From an uncultured Acidobacteriota bacterium (GTDB lineage: Bacteria > Acidobacteriota > UBA6911 > CAINFC01), in assembly GCA_903847975.1 (NCBI GenBank), contig CAINFC010000166.1, forward strand, positions 16,188-80,187: a stretch of DNA of 64,000 bases, read 5' to 3'. Of this stretch, positions 27,053 to 35,969 are shown piece by piece. Made by a program: the position numbers and the translations under genes. Below the pieces are notes generated by a model. That model saw only the letters and a list, made by a program, of their open reading frames with translations, searched no databases and was not told where the DNA came from. Position 1 is the first letter of the stretch. Every line of letters starts with the position of its first letter.

Positions 27053-28393
27053 ATGAAACAGTTCGTGGCAGCGATTTTGGGGTGTGCCCTCCTGGTCGGA
27101 GGTCTGCTGGGGGCGGAGAAATCTCCGGAGTATCTGAATTCCTGGCCGCAATGGCGCGGCCCGATGGCGAACGGAGTCGCACCGGCAGGGAATCCCCCGG
27201 TCGAATGGAGCGAAACCAGGAATATCGCCTGGAAGGTGGCCCTCCCCGGAAAAGGGCACTCCACGCCGATCATCTGGGGGAATCAGATATTTATTCAGGC
27301 TGCGGTGGAAACCGAAAAGGCCGCCGCCGCTGCTCCGGGCAACGCCGCGCCGGAGCAACGAATCATGCGGATGCCGGTCAACCGCGCGAGCAAGGTCCAT
27401 CGTTTCGTCCTGCTGTCGCTCGATCGCCAGAGCGGGAAAGTTCTCTGGGAGCGTACGGTTCGCGAAGGTCGTCCCGAGGAGGGAACCCACGAGTTCGGCA
27501 GCTGGGCCTCGGCCTCCCCGGTGACCGACGGAGAGAACCTTTATGCTTTCTTCGGGTCGCGCGGCCTGTACTGCTTCGACCTGAAGGGCAAGCTGCTTTG
27601 GGAGCGCGATTTCGGGAAAATGTCCATCAAAATGGAATTCGGGGAGGGAAGCTCCCCGGCGCTCTACAAGGATAAAGTGATCGTCACCTGGGATCATGAA
27701 GGGCCCTCCTTTATCACCGTGCTGGATAAAAAGACCGGCAAGGAGCTGTGGAAGGTGGACCGCGAGGAGAAGACCAGCTGGGCGAGCCCCTTCGTGGTGG
27801 AAACCGGGGGAAAGGCCCAGGTGGTCACCAGTGCCACCCAGCGCATCCGCAGCTATGACCCGGAGACCGGGCAGCTGATCTGGCAGTGCGGCGGGATGAC
27901 CGCCAATGTGATTCCCATGCCCGTGGAGTCCAACGGGATCGTTTACCTGATGAGCGGGTTTCGCGGAAATGCCCTCCTGGCAATCCGCCTGGCGGAAGCC
28001 AGGGGGGACATCACCGATTCGGCGGCCATCGTCTGGAAAACCTCCAGCGATACGCCCTATACCCCTTCGCCGCTGCTTTACCAGGACAGGCTATATTTCC
28101 TGAAGGCCAACAACGGCATTCTCTCCTGCCTGGAGGCCAGGGACGGGAAGCCCAATTACAGCAACCAGAGGCTGGAGGGAATCGCCAATATTTTTACCTC
28201 GCCCGTGGCGGCGGACAACCGGATTTATATCGTCGGGCAGAACGGAACCATGTACGTCGTCCGGACCGGGCCTGCCTTCGAGGTTCTGTCCAAAAACAGC
28301 CTGGAGGATAACTTCATCGCTTCCCCGGCCATCGTCGGGAAGCAGCTCTTTCTGCGGGGCTACAAAAACCTCTACTGCGTCGAGCTAAAGTGA
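27053..28393 (+). CDS. Secreted PQQ-like beta-propeller protein
   Basis: A 446-residue exported protein with signal peptide (about 1-20, ending GLLGAEK) and eight propeller blades of the PQQ/quinoprotein-like class. The start of the mature part (SWPQWRGPMANGVAP) is the signature opening of the PQQ-binding-like proteins abundant in Acidobacteriota and Planctomycetota. Blades carry the usual tryptophan-docking pattern TGKELWKVDREEKTSW, TGQLIWQCGG. No dehydrogenase active-site Asp/Glu or disulfide ring was identified, so it is probably not a quinoprotein enzyme. It overlaps the convergent HD-GYP gene by nine bases at the 3' end. Confidence 0.85.
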   Translation: MKQFVAAILGCALLVGGLLGAEKSPEYLNSWPQWRGPMANGVAPAGNPPVEWSETRNIAWKVALPGKGHSTPIIWGNQIFIQAAVETEKAAAAAPGNAAPEQRIMRMPVNRASKVHRFVLLSLDRQSGKVLWERTVREGRPEEGTHEFGSWASASPVTDGENLYAFFGSRGLYCFDLKGKLLWERDFGKMSIKMEFGEGSSPALYKDKVIVTWDHEGPSFITVLDKKTGKELWKVDREEKTSWASPFVVETGGKAQVVTSATQRIRSYDPETGQLIWQCGGMTANVIPMPVESNGIVYLMSGFRGNALLAIRLAEARGDITDSAAIVWKTSSDTPYTPSPLLYQDRLYFLKANNGILSCLEARDGKPNYSNQRLEGIANIFTSPVAADNRIYIVGQNGTMYVVRTGPAFEVLSKNSLEDNFIASPAIVGKQLFLRGYKNLYCVELK

Positions 28394-29698
28394 GGGGAGA
28401 TTTTCGCCGGCGTGCAGGTCGTTCAGAAAGACGGCCATGGGATCGAATCCGTATTTATCTACGGACTCGATTCCGGTAATCTGCAGGCGGGTCCCGCGCG
28501 GAGTGGGGTGGCTCAGATCGAGGTCGTACTTGGGAACCGGACGCTCCGACCTTCCGTCGTAAATAATCCGCACCGTGGGCAGCATCCGGTTCTCCCGGTT
28601 GGAGCGGATCACAAAACCGATCGCCCCGTTGGACAGGGAAACCAGCGAACCCACCGGATAGACGCCCAGGAACTTGATGAACTGCTCCACCAGCTCCGGA
28701 TTCAGAAAGGTGGTGCGCATCTCGTAGATCTGCCGCAGGGCCTCGGTCGGCTCCAGGGGCGGACGATAGGGGCGCGGGGAAATCGCGGCATCGTACATGT
28801 CGGCTATCGCCGCCATCTGGCCGTACCAGGAGATCTCCGCGCTCTCCACGTGGTTGGGGTAGCCGGATCCGTCGCAGCGCTCGTGGTGCTGCAGGGCCAC
28901 CTGCACGGCAATCTTGGGAATGGCCGGGGTTCTTTCCAGGATGCGCCGGCCGTATTCCACGTGCTTCTGAATCAGATTGTATTCCTCGTTGGTCAGCTTT
29001 TCTTTCTTGTTGAGCAGCCCGGCAGGCAGCTGCATCTTGCCGACATCGTGCAGCAGACCGCCCATGCCTACCTTGCGCAGGGTCAGATCGTCCATCCCGT
29101 ATTCCTTGCAAAAGGCGATGAGCAGTGCGCAGACTCCCACGGAGTGCTGGTAGGTATAGCGGTCCCAGTTTTTTATGCGGCTCAGCCCGATCAGGGCATC
29201 CGGCGTCTGCAGGATGGAATCGGTGATGGTTCCGACGGCCTGCTGCACCTTCTGGTCGTTGAGCGGGGCGCCGGACCGGACTTCGGACATGACGTCTTCG
29301 ATGACCCGTTGGGTCTCGCCGAGAACCTTGCGGGCGGTCTGAATTTCCTTTTGCAGCGGAATGGGGTAATGAAAAGAATTTTCCACCGCCATCGGTATAG
29401 CGGTTTTCCCGCTCAGGGAGGCGGCCGCATGAAGGGTCTGCGATCCTGCGGTGGCCGTTTTAAGGAGAGGGTAAGCGGAAGAGGGTGCTGTCGCGCCAGC
29501 CGGGACGGCAGCAATGTCCAGGCCCCGGCCGGTATCGATTTCCACTTCCTTGATGCCGCTCTGGATCAGCTTTTGCAGTGTTTTCGGGTTGTCCAGCAAA
29601 AAGCGGTTGAACAGAAAAGAGTGCTGGTACCACTTCCGATGAAGGCTGTTGACAAACATTCCCAGCCGCAACTGGTCTGTCCGAATGGTTTTGATCAT
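28385..29698 (-). CDS. HD-GYP c-di-GMP phosphodiesterase with DUF3391 domain
   Basis: A 437-residue cytosolic protein predicted to hydrolyse c-di-GMP. Residues about 1-140 match the DUF3391 N-terminal domain (LRLGMFVNSLHRKWYQHSF). The HD-GYP domain follows: TYQHSVGVCALL, metal-binding LLHDVGKMQLP, then QHHERCDGSGYP, which supplies the GYP motif and metal histidines, and AAIADMYDA. All metal ligands look intact. It is convergent with, and overlaps, the propeller gene. It is the natural counterpart of the diguanylate cyclase at 5.8-7.1 kb, although not linked to it. No promoter was assigned; upstream DNA carries dispersed repeats. Confidence 0.92.
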   Translation of the reverse strand: MIKTIRTDQLRLGMFVNSLHRKWYQHSFLFNRFLLDNPKTLQKLIQSGIKEVEIDTGRGLDIAAVPAGATAPSSAYPLLKTATAGSQTLHAAASLSGKTAIPMAVENSFHYPIPLQKEIQTARKVLGETQRVIEDVMSEVRSGAPLNDQKVQQAVGTITDSILQTPDALIGLSRIKNWDRYTYQHSVGVCALLIAFCKEYGMDDLTLRKVGMGGLLHDVGKMQLPAGLLNKKEKLTNEEYNLIQKHVEYGRRILERTPAIPKIAVQVALQHHERCDGSGYPNHVESAEISWYGQMAAIADMYDAAISPRPYRPPLEPTEALRQIYEMRTTFLNPELVEQFIKFLGVYPVGSLVSLSNGAIGFVIRSNRENRMLPTVRIIYDGRSERPVPKYDLDLSHPTPRGTRLQITGIESVDKYGFDPMAVFLNDLHAGENLPSL

Positions 29699-30035
29699 AT
29701 TCGATTCTGGCGCCGGAGCCGCTATAGCAACTGAAACTCTAGATTTCCCGCGAAAACTCCGTTGTGATCTGTGCTACATCTCTCTCGATTTGCACCTGTC
29801 AATTGTATTAGATGCCTCGTAAAAAGTCGATGATTCGTCCGGTTGCACCAATCCGGTGTTCCCGGTGGAGCCTGCCAAATCCAATTGTGATCCCCGCCGT
29901 CTTTTGACAGCCTCATCCCGGACGGCCCGTTAAAAAGTCGAGAGTTCTAGCCTAAGCCCTGGCGCTTTTCTTTCCCGCTCTTCCTTTCATCCTGTGAGCC
30001 AGGGGTCTCACGACGACTTCCCGCCAAGGTATACC
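29699..30035. repeat. Intergenic region with two TAAAAAGTCG-type repeats
   Basis: CTCGTAAAAAGTCGATGA lies at about 29816 and CGTTAAAAAGTCGAGAG at about 29929. The segment 29920-30000 (GGACGGCCCGTTAAAAAG onward to GCTCTTCCTTTC) is paralleled over some 80 bp by 44918-45000, so this is a dispersed non-coding repeat. No gene is seen. Confidence 0.5.
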
Positions 30036-30064
30036 TTGACATGGGAATAAGCCCCTTTTAAAAT
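30036..30064 (+). promoter_or_regulatory. Strong sigma70-like promoter for the M14 pair
   Basis: Consensus TTGACA, exactly 17 bp, then TAAAAT. It gives a 5' leader of about 130 nt, which contains a hairpin at 30113-30147. Confidence 0.7.
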
Positions 30065-30112
30065 CATGGAGCCAAAAAACCAACGTTCCATGCTGGATCG
30101 TGTTCGGTGTGT

Positions 30113-30147
30113 GCGGAGAGTCCGCGCGGGGCAAGGATACTCTCTGC
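30113..30147 (+). promoter_or_regulatory. Leader hairpin upstream of the M14 pair
   Basis: GCGGAGAGT (30113-30121) pairs with ACTCTCTGC (30139-30147), nine pairs including one G-U, with a 17-nt loop. It lies between the promoter and the ribosome sites of the 30200 gene. It matches no riboswitch class that I can recognise. Confidence 0.35.
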
Positions 30148-30199
30148 GAAGCCGGCTCCGGGAGGAGTCAAATTCCGACAGGAGGAAGGTTCCGTGTTC

Positions 30200-32212
30200 A
30201 TGATCAGGAATAAACAGTACTTCGGGTGGAAAGCAGCGGGCGCGGTCGTGCTGACCCTTTTTGCTCTGGGCTGGACCACTCCCGCCCAGGAAGAGCCTAA
30301 ATATCACAACTATGCCGAAATGACCCGTCTGCTCCAGAATCTGGCCTCCGCCTATCCCCAGCTGGCGAAATTGGAGACCATCGGCAAAACGATCGAGAAG
30401 CGCGACCTCTGGGTTCTGCAGCTGGCCGGAGCGACCGGGGCACCGGTTTCGGAGAGGCCGGCACTGCTGATAGCTGCCAACCTGGAGGGCGATCACCTGA
30501 TCGGCAGCGAAATCTCCTGCTCGCTGGCGGAATACATTCTGAAGAACTACGCCGGTAATCCAACCATCAAGCAGAAGCTGGACAGGTATGTTATTTACGT
30601 GATCCCCCGTGTCAATCCGGATGCAGCCGAGGCCTACTGGGCGCCCGCCCGGTCCTGGAGGCGAACCAATGCCCAGCCGGTGGATGAAGACAACGATGGC
30701 CGCATCGATGAAAACGGACCGGAGGACCTGAACAAGGACGGCGTGATCACGGTGATGCGGGTCAAGGAGCCAGGCGGACCGTACATGGTCGATCCGGAAG
30801 AACCCCGGCTGATGAAAAAAGCGGACCCCAAGAAAGGCGAGAAGGGGGAATATACCCTCTATCGGGAAGGAGTCGACCGGGATCAGGACGGTTTCATCGG
30901 CGAAGACCCGCCGGGCGGGGTGAACATCAACCGCAACTTTCTGCACGATTATCCCAGCTACAAGGCGGAGTCCGGCCGGCATATGGCCAGCGAGACGGAA
31001 ACCCGGGCCCTGCTGGACTTCCTGCTGGCCCATCGCAATATCGCTGCGCTGCTGACTTTCGGGGAGAGTGACAACCTGGTAAGCGCACCGGCGGCCACGG
31101 GACGGCTGGGGACCCCGAAAAAGATTGACCTTTTGGAAATGAGCGACGCCTCCCTTGCCGAAGCCGGCAAAGTGGGAATTTTCACAGCGGCCACCGGGCG
31201 CTTTGGCCGGTTCGGCGGCGGAGAGATGTTTTTCAGCGAAGAGATGATGCGGGAATTTTCCCAGCGAAGCCAGGCCGCCACGGCCGCTTCCTCCGCGACG
31301 CGTTTCCAGAGGCCGGCCGTCAACCCGGCCACGGTCATGGCCGCGGGCGATGTCGAGTATTTTCGGGCGGTCGGCGCCCGTTATGCGGAGATGACGGGGA
31401 TCCGCCAGACGCTGACGGCGGTGAAGCCCGAGGGGGCTCTGTTTCAATACGGATATTTTCAATACGGCATTCCTTCCTTTTCCACTCCCGGCTGGGGATT
31501 AGCCGAAGCGGCCCGCAGCGGCGGCCCGCCGGCCGGGCCCGGAGCGGCAACAGAGTCCGGCCCCGGAACGGGCGCGGTGCGCTCCGGAACATTTGCGGGG
31601 CGCCGGATGGGCGGGCCTCCCGGGGCGGCAGCCGCCGCCGGAGCGGAGGGGCAGGCGGCGGAATCGGCCGCCCAGGCAGTGGACCGCCAGTTGCTGCAAT
31701 GGATGGACAAGGAGAAAATAGACGGCTTTGTCCCCTGGACCCGATTTCAGCACCCCGACCTGGGTGAGGTGGAAATCGGCGGTTTCAAGCCGTATGCCGT
31801 TGTGAATCCGCCGGCTGCCAGGATTGCGGATCTGGCCAAATCCCACGCGGATTTTGCCCTTTATCTCACCTCTTTGTTCCCGGCGGTGAAGATCGCCAAA
31901 CTGGAGGCGGCCGCCCTTGGCGGAGGACTGTTCCGCATCAAGGCCGAGGTGGAAAACAGCGGCGTCTGGCCCACCTGCCTGGACCACGCCCAGACGGCCC
32001 GGGCGGTCAAGCCTACGCTGGTGCAGCTGCAGGTCGAGCCGGAAAGCATTCTTTCCGGCCATGAAAAATCAAACAGCGTTCCGGTACTGGCCGGTTCCGG
32101 CGGCCGTTCCCGCTTCGAATGGCTTCTCCAAGGCAAGGCCGGTCAGTCGATCGAGCTGAAGGTGGTCTCCCAAAAAGGCGGCACCGATAAACGTTCCGTA
32201 TTGCTACCCTGA
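30200..32212 (+). CDS. M14-fold protein with degenerate zinc site (pseudo-carboxypeptidase)
   Basis: A 670-residue secreted protein with signal peptide (ending near WTTPAQ). The M14 zinc-carboxypeptidase fold is clear (PRVNPD, NINRNF near 242-246), but the zinc motif HxxE is replaced by E96-G-D-H99, the third ligand His by Gly288 (LLTFGES), and the catalytic-Glu region by STPGWG followed by a 65-residue Gly/Ala/Pro-rich insert. Two acidic EF-hand-like loops are present (DEDNDGRIDENG near 162-173 and DRDQDGFIGED near 226-236). An Ig-like C-terminal domain follows. It is probably not a peptidase; binding or regulation of its active neighbour 12 bp downstream is plausible. A GTG at 30194 is an alternative start that fits the GGAGGAAGG site better. 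Confidence 0.82.
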   Translation: MIRNKQYFGWKAAGAVVLTLFALGWTTPAQEEPKYHNYAEMTRLLQNLASAYPQLAKLETIGKTIEKRDLWVLQLAGATGAPVSERPALLIAANLEGDHLIGSEISCSLAEYILKNYAGNPTIKQKLDRYVIYVIPRVNPDAAEAYWAPARSWRRTNAQPVDEDNDGRIDENGPEDLNKDGVITVMRVKEPGGPYMVDPEEPRLMKKADPKKGEKGEYTLYREGVDRDQDGFIGEDPPGGVNINRNFLHDYPSYKAESGRHMASETETRALLDFLLAHRNIAALLTFGESDNLVSAPAATGRLGTPKKIDLLEMSDASLAEAGKVGIFTAATGRFGRFGGGEMFFSEEMMREFSQRSQAATAASSATRFQRPAVNPATVMAAGDVEYFRAVGARYAEMTGIRQTLTAVKPEGALFQYGYFQYGIPSFSTPGWGLAEAARSGGPPAGPGAATESGPGTGAVRSGTFAGRRMGGPPGAAAAAGAEGQAAESAAQAVDRQLLQWMDKEKIDGFVPWTRFQHPDLGEVEIGGFKPYAVVNPPAARIADLAKSHADFALYLTSLFPAVKIAKLEAAALGGGLFRIKAEVENSGVWPTCLDHAQTARAVKPTLVQLQVEPESILSGHEKSNSVPVLAGSGGRSRFEWLLQGKAGQSIELKVVSQKGGTDKRSVLLP

Positions 32213-32224
32213 GGAGGCAGAATC

Positions 32225-34039
32225 ATGAGTGCATTGAAAAAATATTCCTACCCCATCGCTTCGATCCGGACTGCCGCGTGCCTCCTGTTCCTCGGAACCG
32301 CCCTCTTTCCGATGGTGCGGCCCCTGCGGGCGCAACAATTTTCGGATCCGCCCATCAAAGTCAAAATCGACTTCAACCGCTGGCATGATGTGAACGAGCT
32401 CTATGCGGACATCCGGCGCCTGCAGCAGGCCTGGCCCAAATTCCTGAAGACGGAGGTCATCGGCAAGAGCTTCGGCGGCCGGGAAATCCTGATGGTCACC
32501 ATCAACAATCCGGACACCGGCGCGGAAGGCAGCAAAGCGGCGATGTGCATCGAAGCCAATGTTCACGGCAACGAAATCCAGGGGGGAGAGATCTGCCTCT
32601 ACACCATCTGGTACCTGATGGAAAACTACGGGCGCATCGAGCAGATAACCCGGCTGGTCAACGAGAGGGTCTTCTACATTTGTCCCACCATCAACCCGGA
32701 CGGCCGGCAGTACTTCCTGGAAGGCGCCGCCGGCGACGCACGTTCCGGGCATGTGCCCCTGGATGACGACAACGACTACCAGGCGGACGAAGACCGGCCC
32801 GACGACATGAACGGCAACGGGGTCGTGGAGCAAATGCGCAAGAATGTTCCCGGGAAAGGAAACTTCCGCCCGAGCAGCCTGGATCCCAGGCTGATGGAGC
32901 CGGTTCCTGCCGGGGAGAAGGGGGACTACATTTTGCTGGGCCGCGAAGGGATCGATAACGACCACGACGGCCAGGTGGACGAGGATAGCCTGGGTGGCTA
33001 CGATCCCAACCGGAATTATCCGACTGGCTGGCAGCCCAATTACGTCCAGCGCGGATCCATGGACTATCCGGCGCAACTGCCGGAGGCCAGGGCGTCCATC
33101 GATTTCCTGTTTGCCCATCCCAACATCGCCGGGTTTCAGTCCTACCACAACAGCGGCGGCATGATCCTGCGCGGTCCGGGAGCCGAGTCGGCCGGCGAAT
33201 ACCCCGCCGGCGACGTCCGGGTTTACGACGAGCTGGCCCGGAACGGCGAACGGATTCTACCCTTCTATCGCTACCTGGTGATCTGGAGCGGGCTATACAC
33301 GGTCTATGGCGGATCCATCGACTTTACCAATGACTGCCTGGGGATCCTCTCCTTTTCCAACGAGCTCTGGAACGAAGAGCAGTATTTCACCAGCCCGGCG
33401 CTGAAGGAGCAGCAGAAGGATCCCAACAGCCCCATCCGCGGGCGCAAGGGGGATTTTTTCTTCAACGACCGTCTGGAGTTCGGATCCCAGTACCTGGATT
33501 GGAAGCCGTTCAGCCACCCTCAATTCGGAACGGTGGAGCTGGGCGGTACCTGGCGCAAGCTGCAGGGACGCATCCCGCCGCGGTTCATGAACGAGGAGCT
33601 TTGCCACCGCAACATGGCCTTCACCCTGTACCAGGCCGACGAGATGCCGATGATCCAGATGGGAGAAATCAGCATCGAAAAGCTGGGGGACCATGTGAGC
33701 CAGGTGCAGCTCGATATTTCCAATCCCAAGGTAGTGCCCACCATCCTGGCCAAAGCGGCGCAGAACAATGTGGTTCGCCCTGATCTGCTGACCGTGGAGG
33801 GCAAGGATGTGGAAGTCCTGGCGGCCGGCTGGATCGACAACCGGGAGCTTCAGAAGGTCAAGCCGGCGGTGGTGGCCCGCATCGACCAGAAAAATCTCAA
33901 GCGGATCCTGGTGCGCAGCGGCTTTTCGGGAAAGACTACCCGAACCGTTCAGTATTTCCTGAAAGGTTCGGGAGAGGTTTCGATTACCTACAGCAGCTTA
34001 AAGGGAGGGACCGCTATTAAAAATTTTCGTCTGCCATAG
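32225..34039 (+). CDS. Secreted M14-family zinc carboxypeptidase
   Basis: A 604-residue secreted metallopeptidase, predicted to cleave C-terminal residues from peptides or peptidoglycan-type substrates. The complete M14 site is present: H114 and E117 in NVHGNEIQGGE, H308 in FQSYHNSGG, and the catalytic Glu380 in SFSNELW. Substrate-binding motifs INPDG and PNRNYP are kept. Acidic loops DDDNDYQADEDR (near 180-191) and DNDHDGQVDED (near 244-254) resemble calcium-binding EF-hand loops. An N-terminal membrane or signal segment lies at about 11-36, and a beta-sandwich domain at the C-terminus. Ribosome site GGAGG; 12 bp after the degenerate paralogue, so surely the same transcript. Confidence 0.9.
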   Translation: MSALKKYSYPIASIRTAACLLFLGTALFPMVRPLRAQQFSDPPIKVKIDFNRWHDVNELYADIRRLQQAWPKFLKTEVIGKSFGGREILMVTINNPDTGAEGSKAAMCIEANVHGNEIQGGEICLYTIWYLMENYGRIEQITRLVNERVFYICPTINPDGRQYFLEGAAGDARSGHVPLDDDNDYQADEDRPDDMNGNGVVEQMRKNVPGKGNFRPSSLDPRLMEPVPAGEKGDYILLGREGIDNDHDGQVDEDSLGGYDPNRNYPTGWQPNYVQRGSMDYPAQLPEARASIDFLFAHPNIAGFQSYHNSGGMILRGPGAESAGEYPAGDVRVYDELARNGERILPFYRYLVIWSGLYTVYGGSIDFTNDCLGILSFSNELWNEEQYFTSPALKEQQKDPNSPIRGRKGDFFFNDRLEFGSQYLDWKPFSHPQFGTVELGGTWRKLQGRIPPRFMNEELCHRNMAFTLYQADEMPMIQMGEISIEKLGDHVSQVQLDISNPKVVPTILAKAAQNNVVRPDLLTVEGKDVEVLAAGWIDNRELQKVKPAVVARIDQKNLKRILVRSGFSGKTTRTVQYFLKGSGEVSITYSSLKGGTAIKNFRLP

Positions 34040-34105
34040 TGCTTTTTATCTGCAATAGAATCCAAACGAGTTTCATTTTATTATCCAATTTCAACGGAGG
34101 TTTTT

Positions 34106-35545
34106 ATGATTTCCAATTTCAACCGGCGGAACTTTCTGTCCAGCACCGCCAAAACCGCTGCCGGAGCGGCCGTAGCCGGCCGGGCCCTTTCGGCTCAGCC
34201 GGCGGCCCGAAAAGTCCTCGGAGCCAATGACCGCGTCAACATTGCGGTCATCGGGATTCGCGGGCAGGGATCCGGCCACATCCAGGGCTTTTCGCAGATC
34301 CCCAACGTACGCATCAAAACGCTGTGCGACATCGACGAGAATATTTTCGCCGAGCGGGTGAAATTCCTGCAGGGCAAATACAACTACCAGCCGGTCACCG
34401 AGTGGGACATGCGCAAGGTGTTCGAGGACAAGGAAATCGATGCGGTGACCTTCGCTGTTCCCAACCACTGGCATGCCCTGGGCACGATCTGGGCCTGCCA
34501 GGCCGGGAAGAACGTCTACGTGGAAAAGCCCTCCTGCTGGAGCGTCTGGGAGGGACGCCAGATGGTTTACGCTGCCCGGAAGAACAAGGTGGTGGTGCAG
34601 GTCGGCTTCCAGAACCGCTCGCGGCGCACCACCCGGGCGGCCATACAGCTGCTGCACAGCGGCAAGCTGGGCAAGATCTACATGGGGCGCGGCCTGTGCT
34701 TCAAGCCCCGGGGGGACATCGGCAAATATCCGGACGGGCCCATGAACGAAGGCGAGAAGTTCACCCTGACCAAGGAAGGCGGCGCCATGCCCGCCTACAC
34801 CAAGTCCTATCTGGACAAGGTGCATTACGACATGTGGATCGGCCCGGCGGGCCTCCGGCCTTTCAACCGCAACCGCTTCCATTACAACTGGCACTGGCAG
34901 TTCGAATACGGAAACGGGGACACCGGCAACCAGGGCCCGCACCAGTTCGATGTTGGCCGCTGGGGCCTCAACAAGGAGGAATACCCGGTGAAGGTCAGCT
35001 CCTACGGCAACCTCTACCTGTTCAAGGAGACTTCGGACCAGGACACCCCCAACGTCCAGACCACCCTGTTTGAGTATGCCGACGGCACGGTTTTCGAATT
35101 CTGCACCCGCGGCTGGTACACCAACAAGGAGGGTTCGGTGGCCATCGGCAATGTGTTCTACGGCAGCGAAGGCTGGCTGGAAATCGATGCCGACGGCAAT
35201 TGGAAGACCTTCCTGGGCCGCAAAGGCGAGCCGGGACCGGACAGCAAGAGTATTCCGGAAGAGCAGGCGGATGCCCTCAGTACCATCGGATCCGGGATGG
35301 GCGGGCACTTCGGCAATTTCATCGCCGCGGTCCGCTCCGGCCAGCCGTCCGATCTGACCTGCGACATTGAGGTCGGACACAAATCCAGCGTGCTGCCCCT
35401 CCTGGGAAATATCGCCTACCGCACCGGCCGCGAGCTGAAGTTCGACGGCGCCACGGAAAAGTTCGTCAACGACAAGGAAGCTGACAAGCTTCTGGCCCGG
35501 GCCGAGTACCGCAAGCCCTACACGGTACCGGACCTGAGCAGGTAA
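34106..35545 (+). CDS. Tat-exported Gfo/Idh/MocA-family oxidoreductase
   Basis: A 479-residue NAD(P)-dependent oxidoreductase of the Gfo/Idh/MocA family, probably acting on a sugar or sugar derivative. The twin-arginine signal NRRNFLSSTAKTAAG is at 7-21. The Rossmann start NIAVIGIRGQGSGH differs slightly from the usual GxGxxG. AVPNHWHA and the catalytic-lysine motif VEKPSCWS follow, then the beta-sheet substrate domain to LGNIAYRTGREL. Export together with a cofactor-binding fold is typical of this family in Acidobacteriota and Planctomycetota. It lies 66 bp after the M14 peptidase with an own CGGAGG ribosome site and could share its transcript. A strong GC hairpin ends the run. Confidence 0.9.
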   Translation: MISNFNRRNFLSSTAKTAAGAAVAGRALSAQPAARKVLGANDRVNIAVIGIRGQGSGHIQGFSQIPNVRIKTLCDIDENIFAERVKFLQGKYNYQPVTEWDMRKVFEDKEIDAVTFAVPNHWHALGTIWACQAGKNVYVEKPSCWSVWEGRQMVYAARKNKVVVQVGFQNRSRRTTRAAIQLLHSGKLGKIYMGRGLCFKPRGDIGKYPDGPMNEGEKFTLTKEGGAMPAYTKSYLDKVHYDMWIGPAGLRPFNRNRFHYNWHWQFEYGNGDTGNQGPHQFDVGRWGLNKEEYPVKVSSYGNLYLFKETSDQDTPNVQTTLFEYADGTVFEFCTRGWYTNKEGSVAIGNVFYGSEGWLEIDADGNWKTFLGRKGEPGPDSKSIPEEQADALSTIGSGMGGHFGNFIAAVRSGQPSDLTCDIEVGHKSSVLPLLGNIAYRTGRELKFDGATEKFVNDKEADKLLARAEYRKPYTVPDLSR

Positions 35546-35559
35546 TCCATCCCTTTTCT

Positions 35560-35586
35560 GCGGGGGCGCGCCGGGCGCGCCCCCGC
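35560..35586 (+). terminator. GC-rich hairpin after the oxidoreductase gene
   Basis: A perfect 13-bp inverted repeat GCGGGGGCGCGCC / GGCGCGCCCCCGC with a one-base centre, 15 bp after the stop. No T-run follows, so termination would be non-canonical. Confidence 0.5.
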
Positions 35587-35969
35587 TCCGTCCCTCCTGT
35601 TGCCATCGCCATAGCGAAATGTCGGATAACGTACCGTTGTGCACTGCCTCGGCCCGGTGAAGTCCCGCGTAAACCTCACCGGACTGTTATTCCGAGGCAA
35701 AGTCCCGTAAGGGACGGCAAGATTGCAGACCGGCAATTCAATGCCGGGTTGGCTTGAAGGAATCGGCTGGTAAGGCTATTGGGGGAGGGACGCGCGGCGC
35801 GCGCCCCAAGGAATATCCGGGCCGGAAAAATCCTGCAGAAGAACCTTCCCGCGAACGGATGGGTTGCTCCCCTGGAGGCATCGGCTAATAAGGCTTTTAT
35901 GGCGTAGGAGCGCCATCCGCACGTCTCTACAGATATCTTGTCGGAGATGTCGATTTCTCGGACAGGCCC
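35587..35969. other. Intergenic region dominated by a structured repeat
   Basis: It holds the 139-bp repeat copy at 35614-35752 and, after it, further GC-rich palindromic sequence near 35790. No gene is supported. Confidence 0.5.
35614..35752 (+). repeat. 140-bp structured dispersed repeat, copy A
   Basis: It aligns along its whole length with 45128-45267. Conserved blocks include CGCGTAAAC, GGACTGTTATT and CCGGGTTGG. Hairpins: GTCCC-GTAA-GGGAC at 35702-35715 and CCGGCA-ATTCAA-TGCCGG at 35730-35747. Stems are conserved while loops differ from copy B, as expected for a structured element. Confidence 0.75.

Noticed and set aside
34091..35644. A 517-codon minus-strand open frame opposite the oxidoreductase
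   Set aside because: Antisense shadow; the plus-strand gene has a Tat signal and all family motifs.
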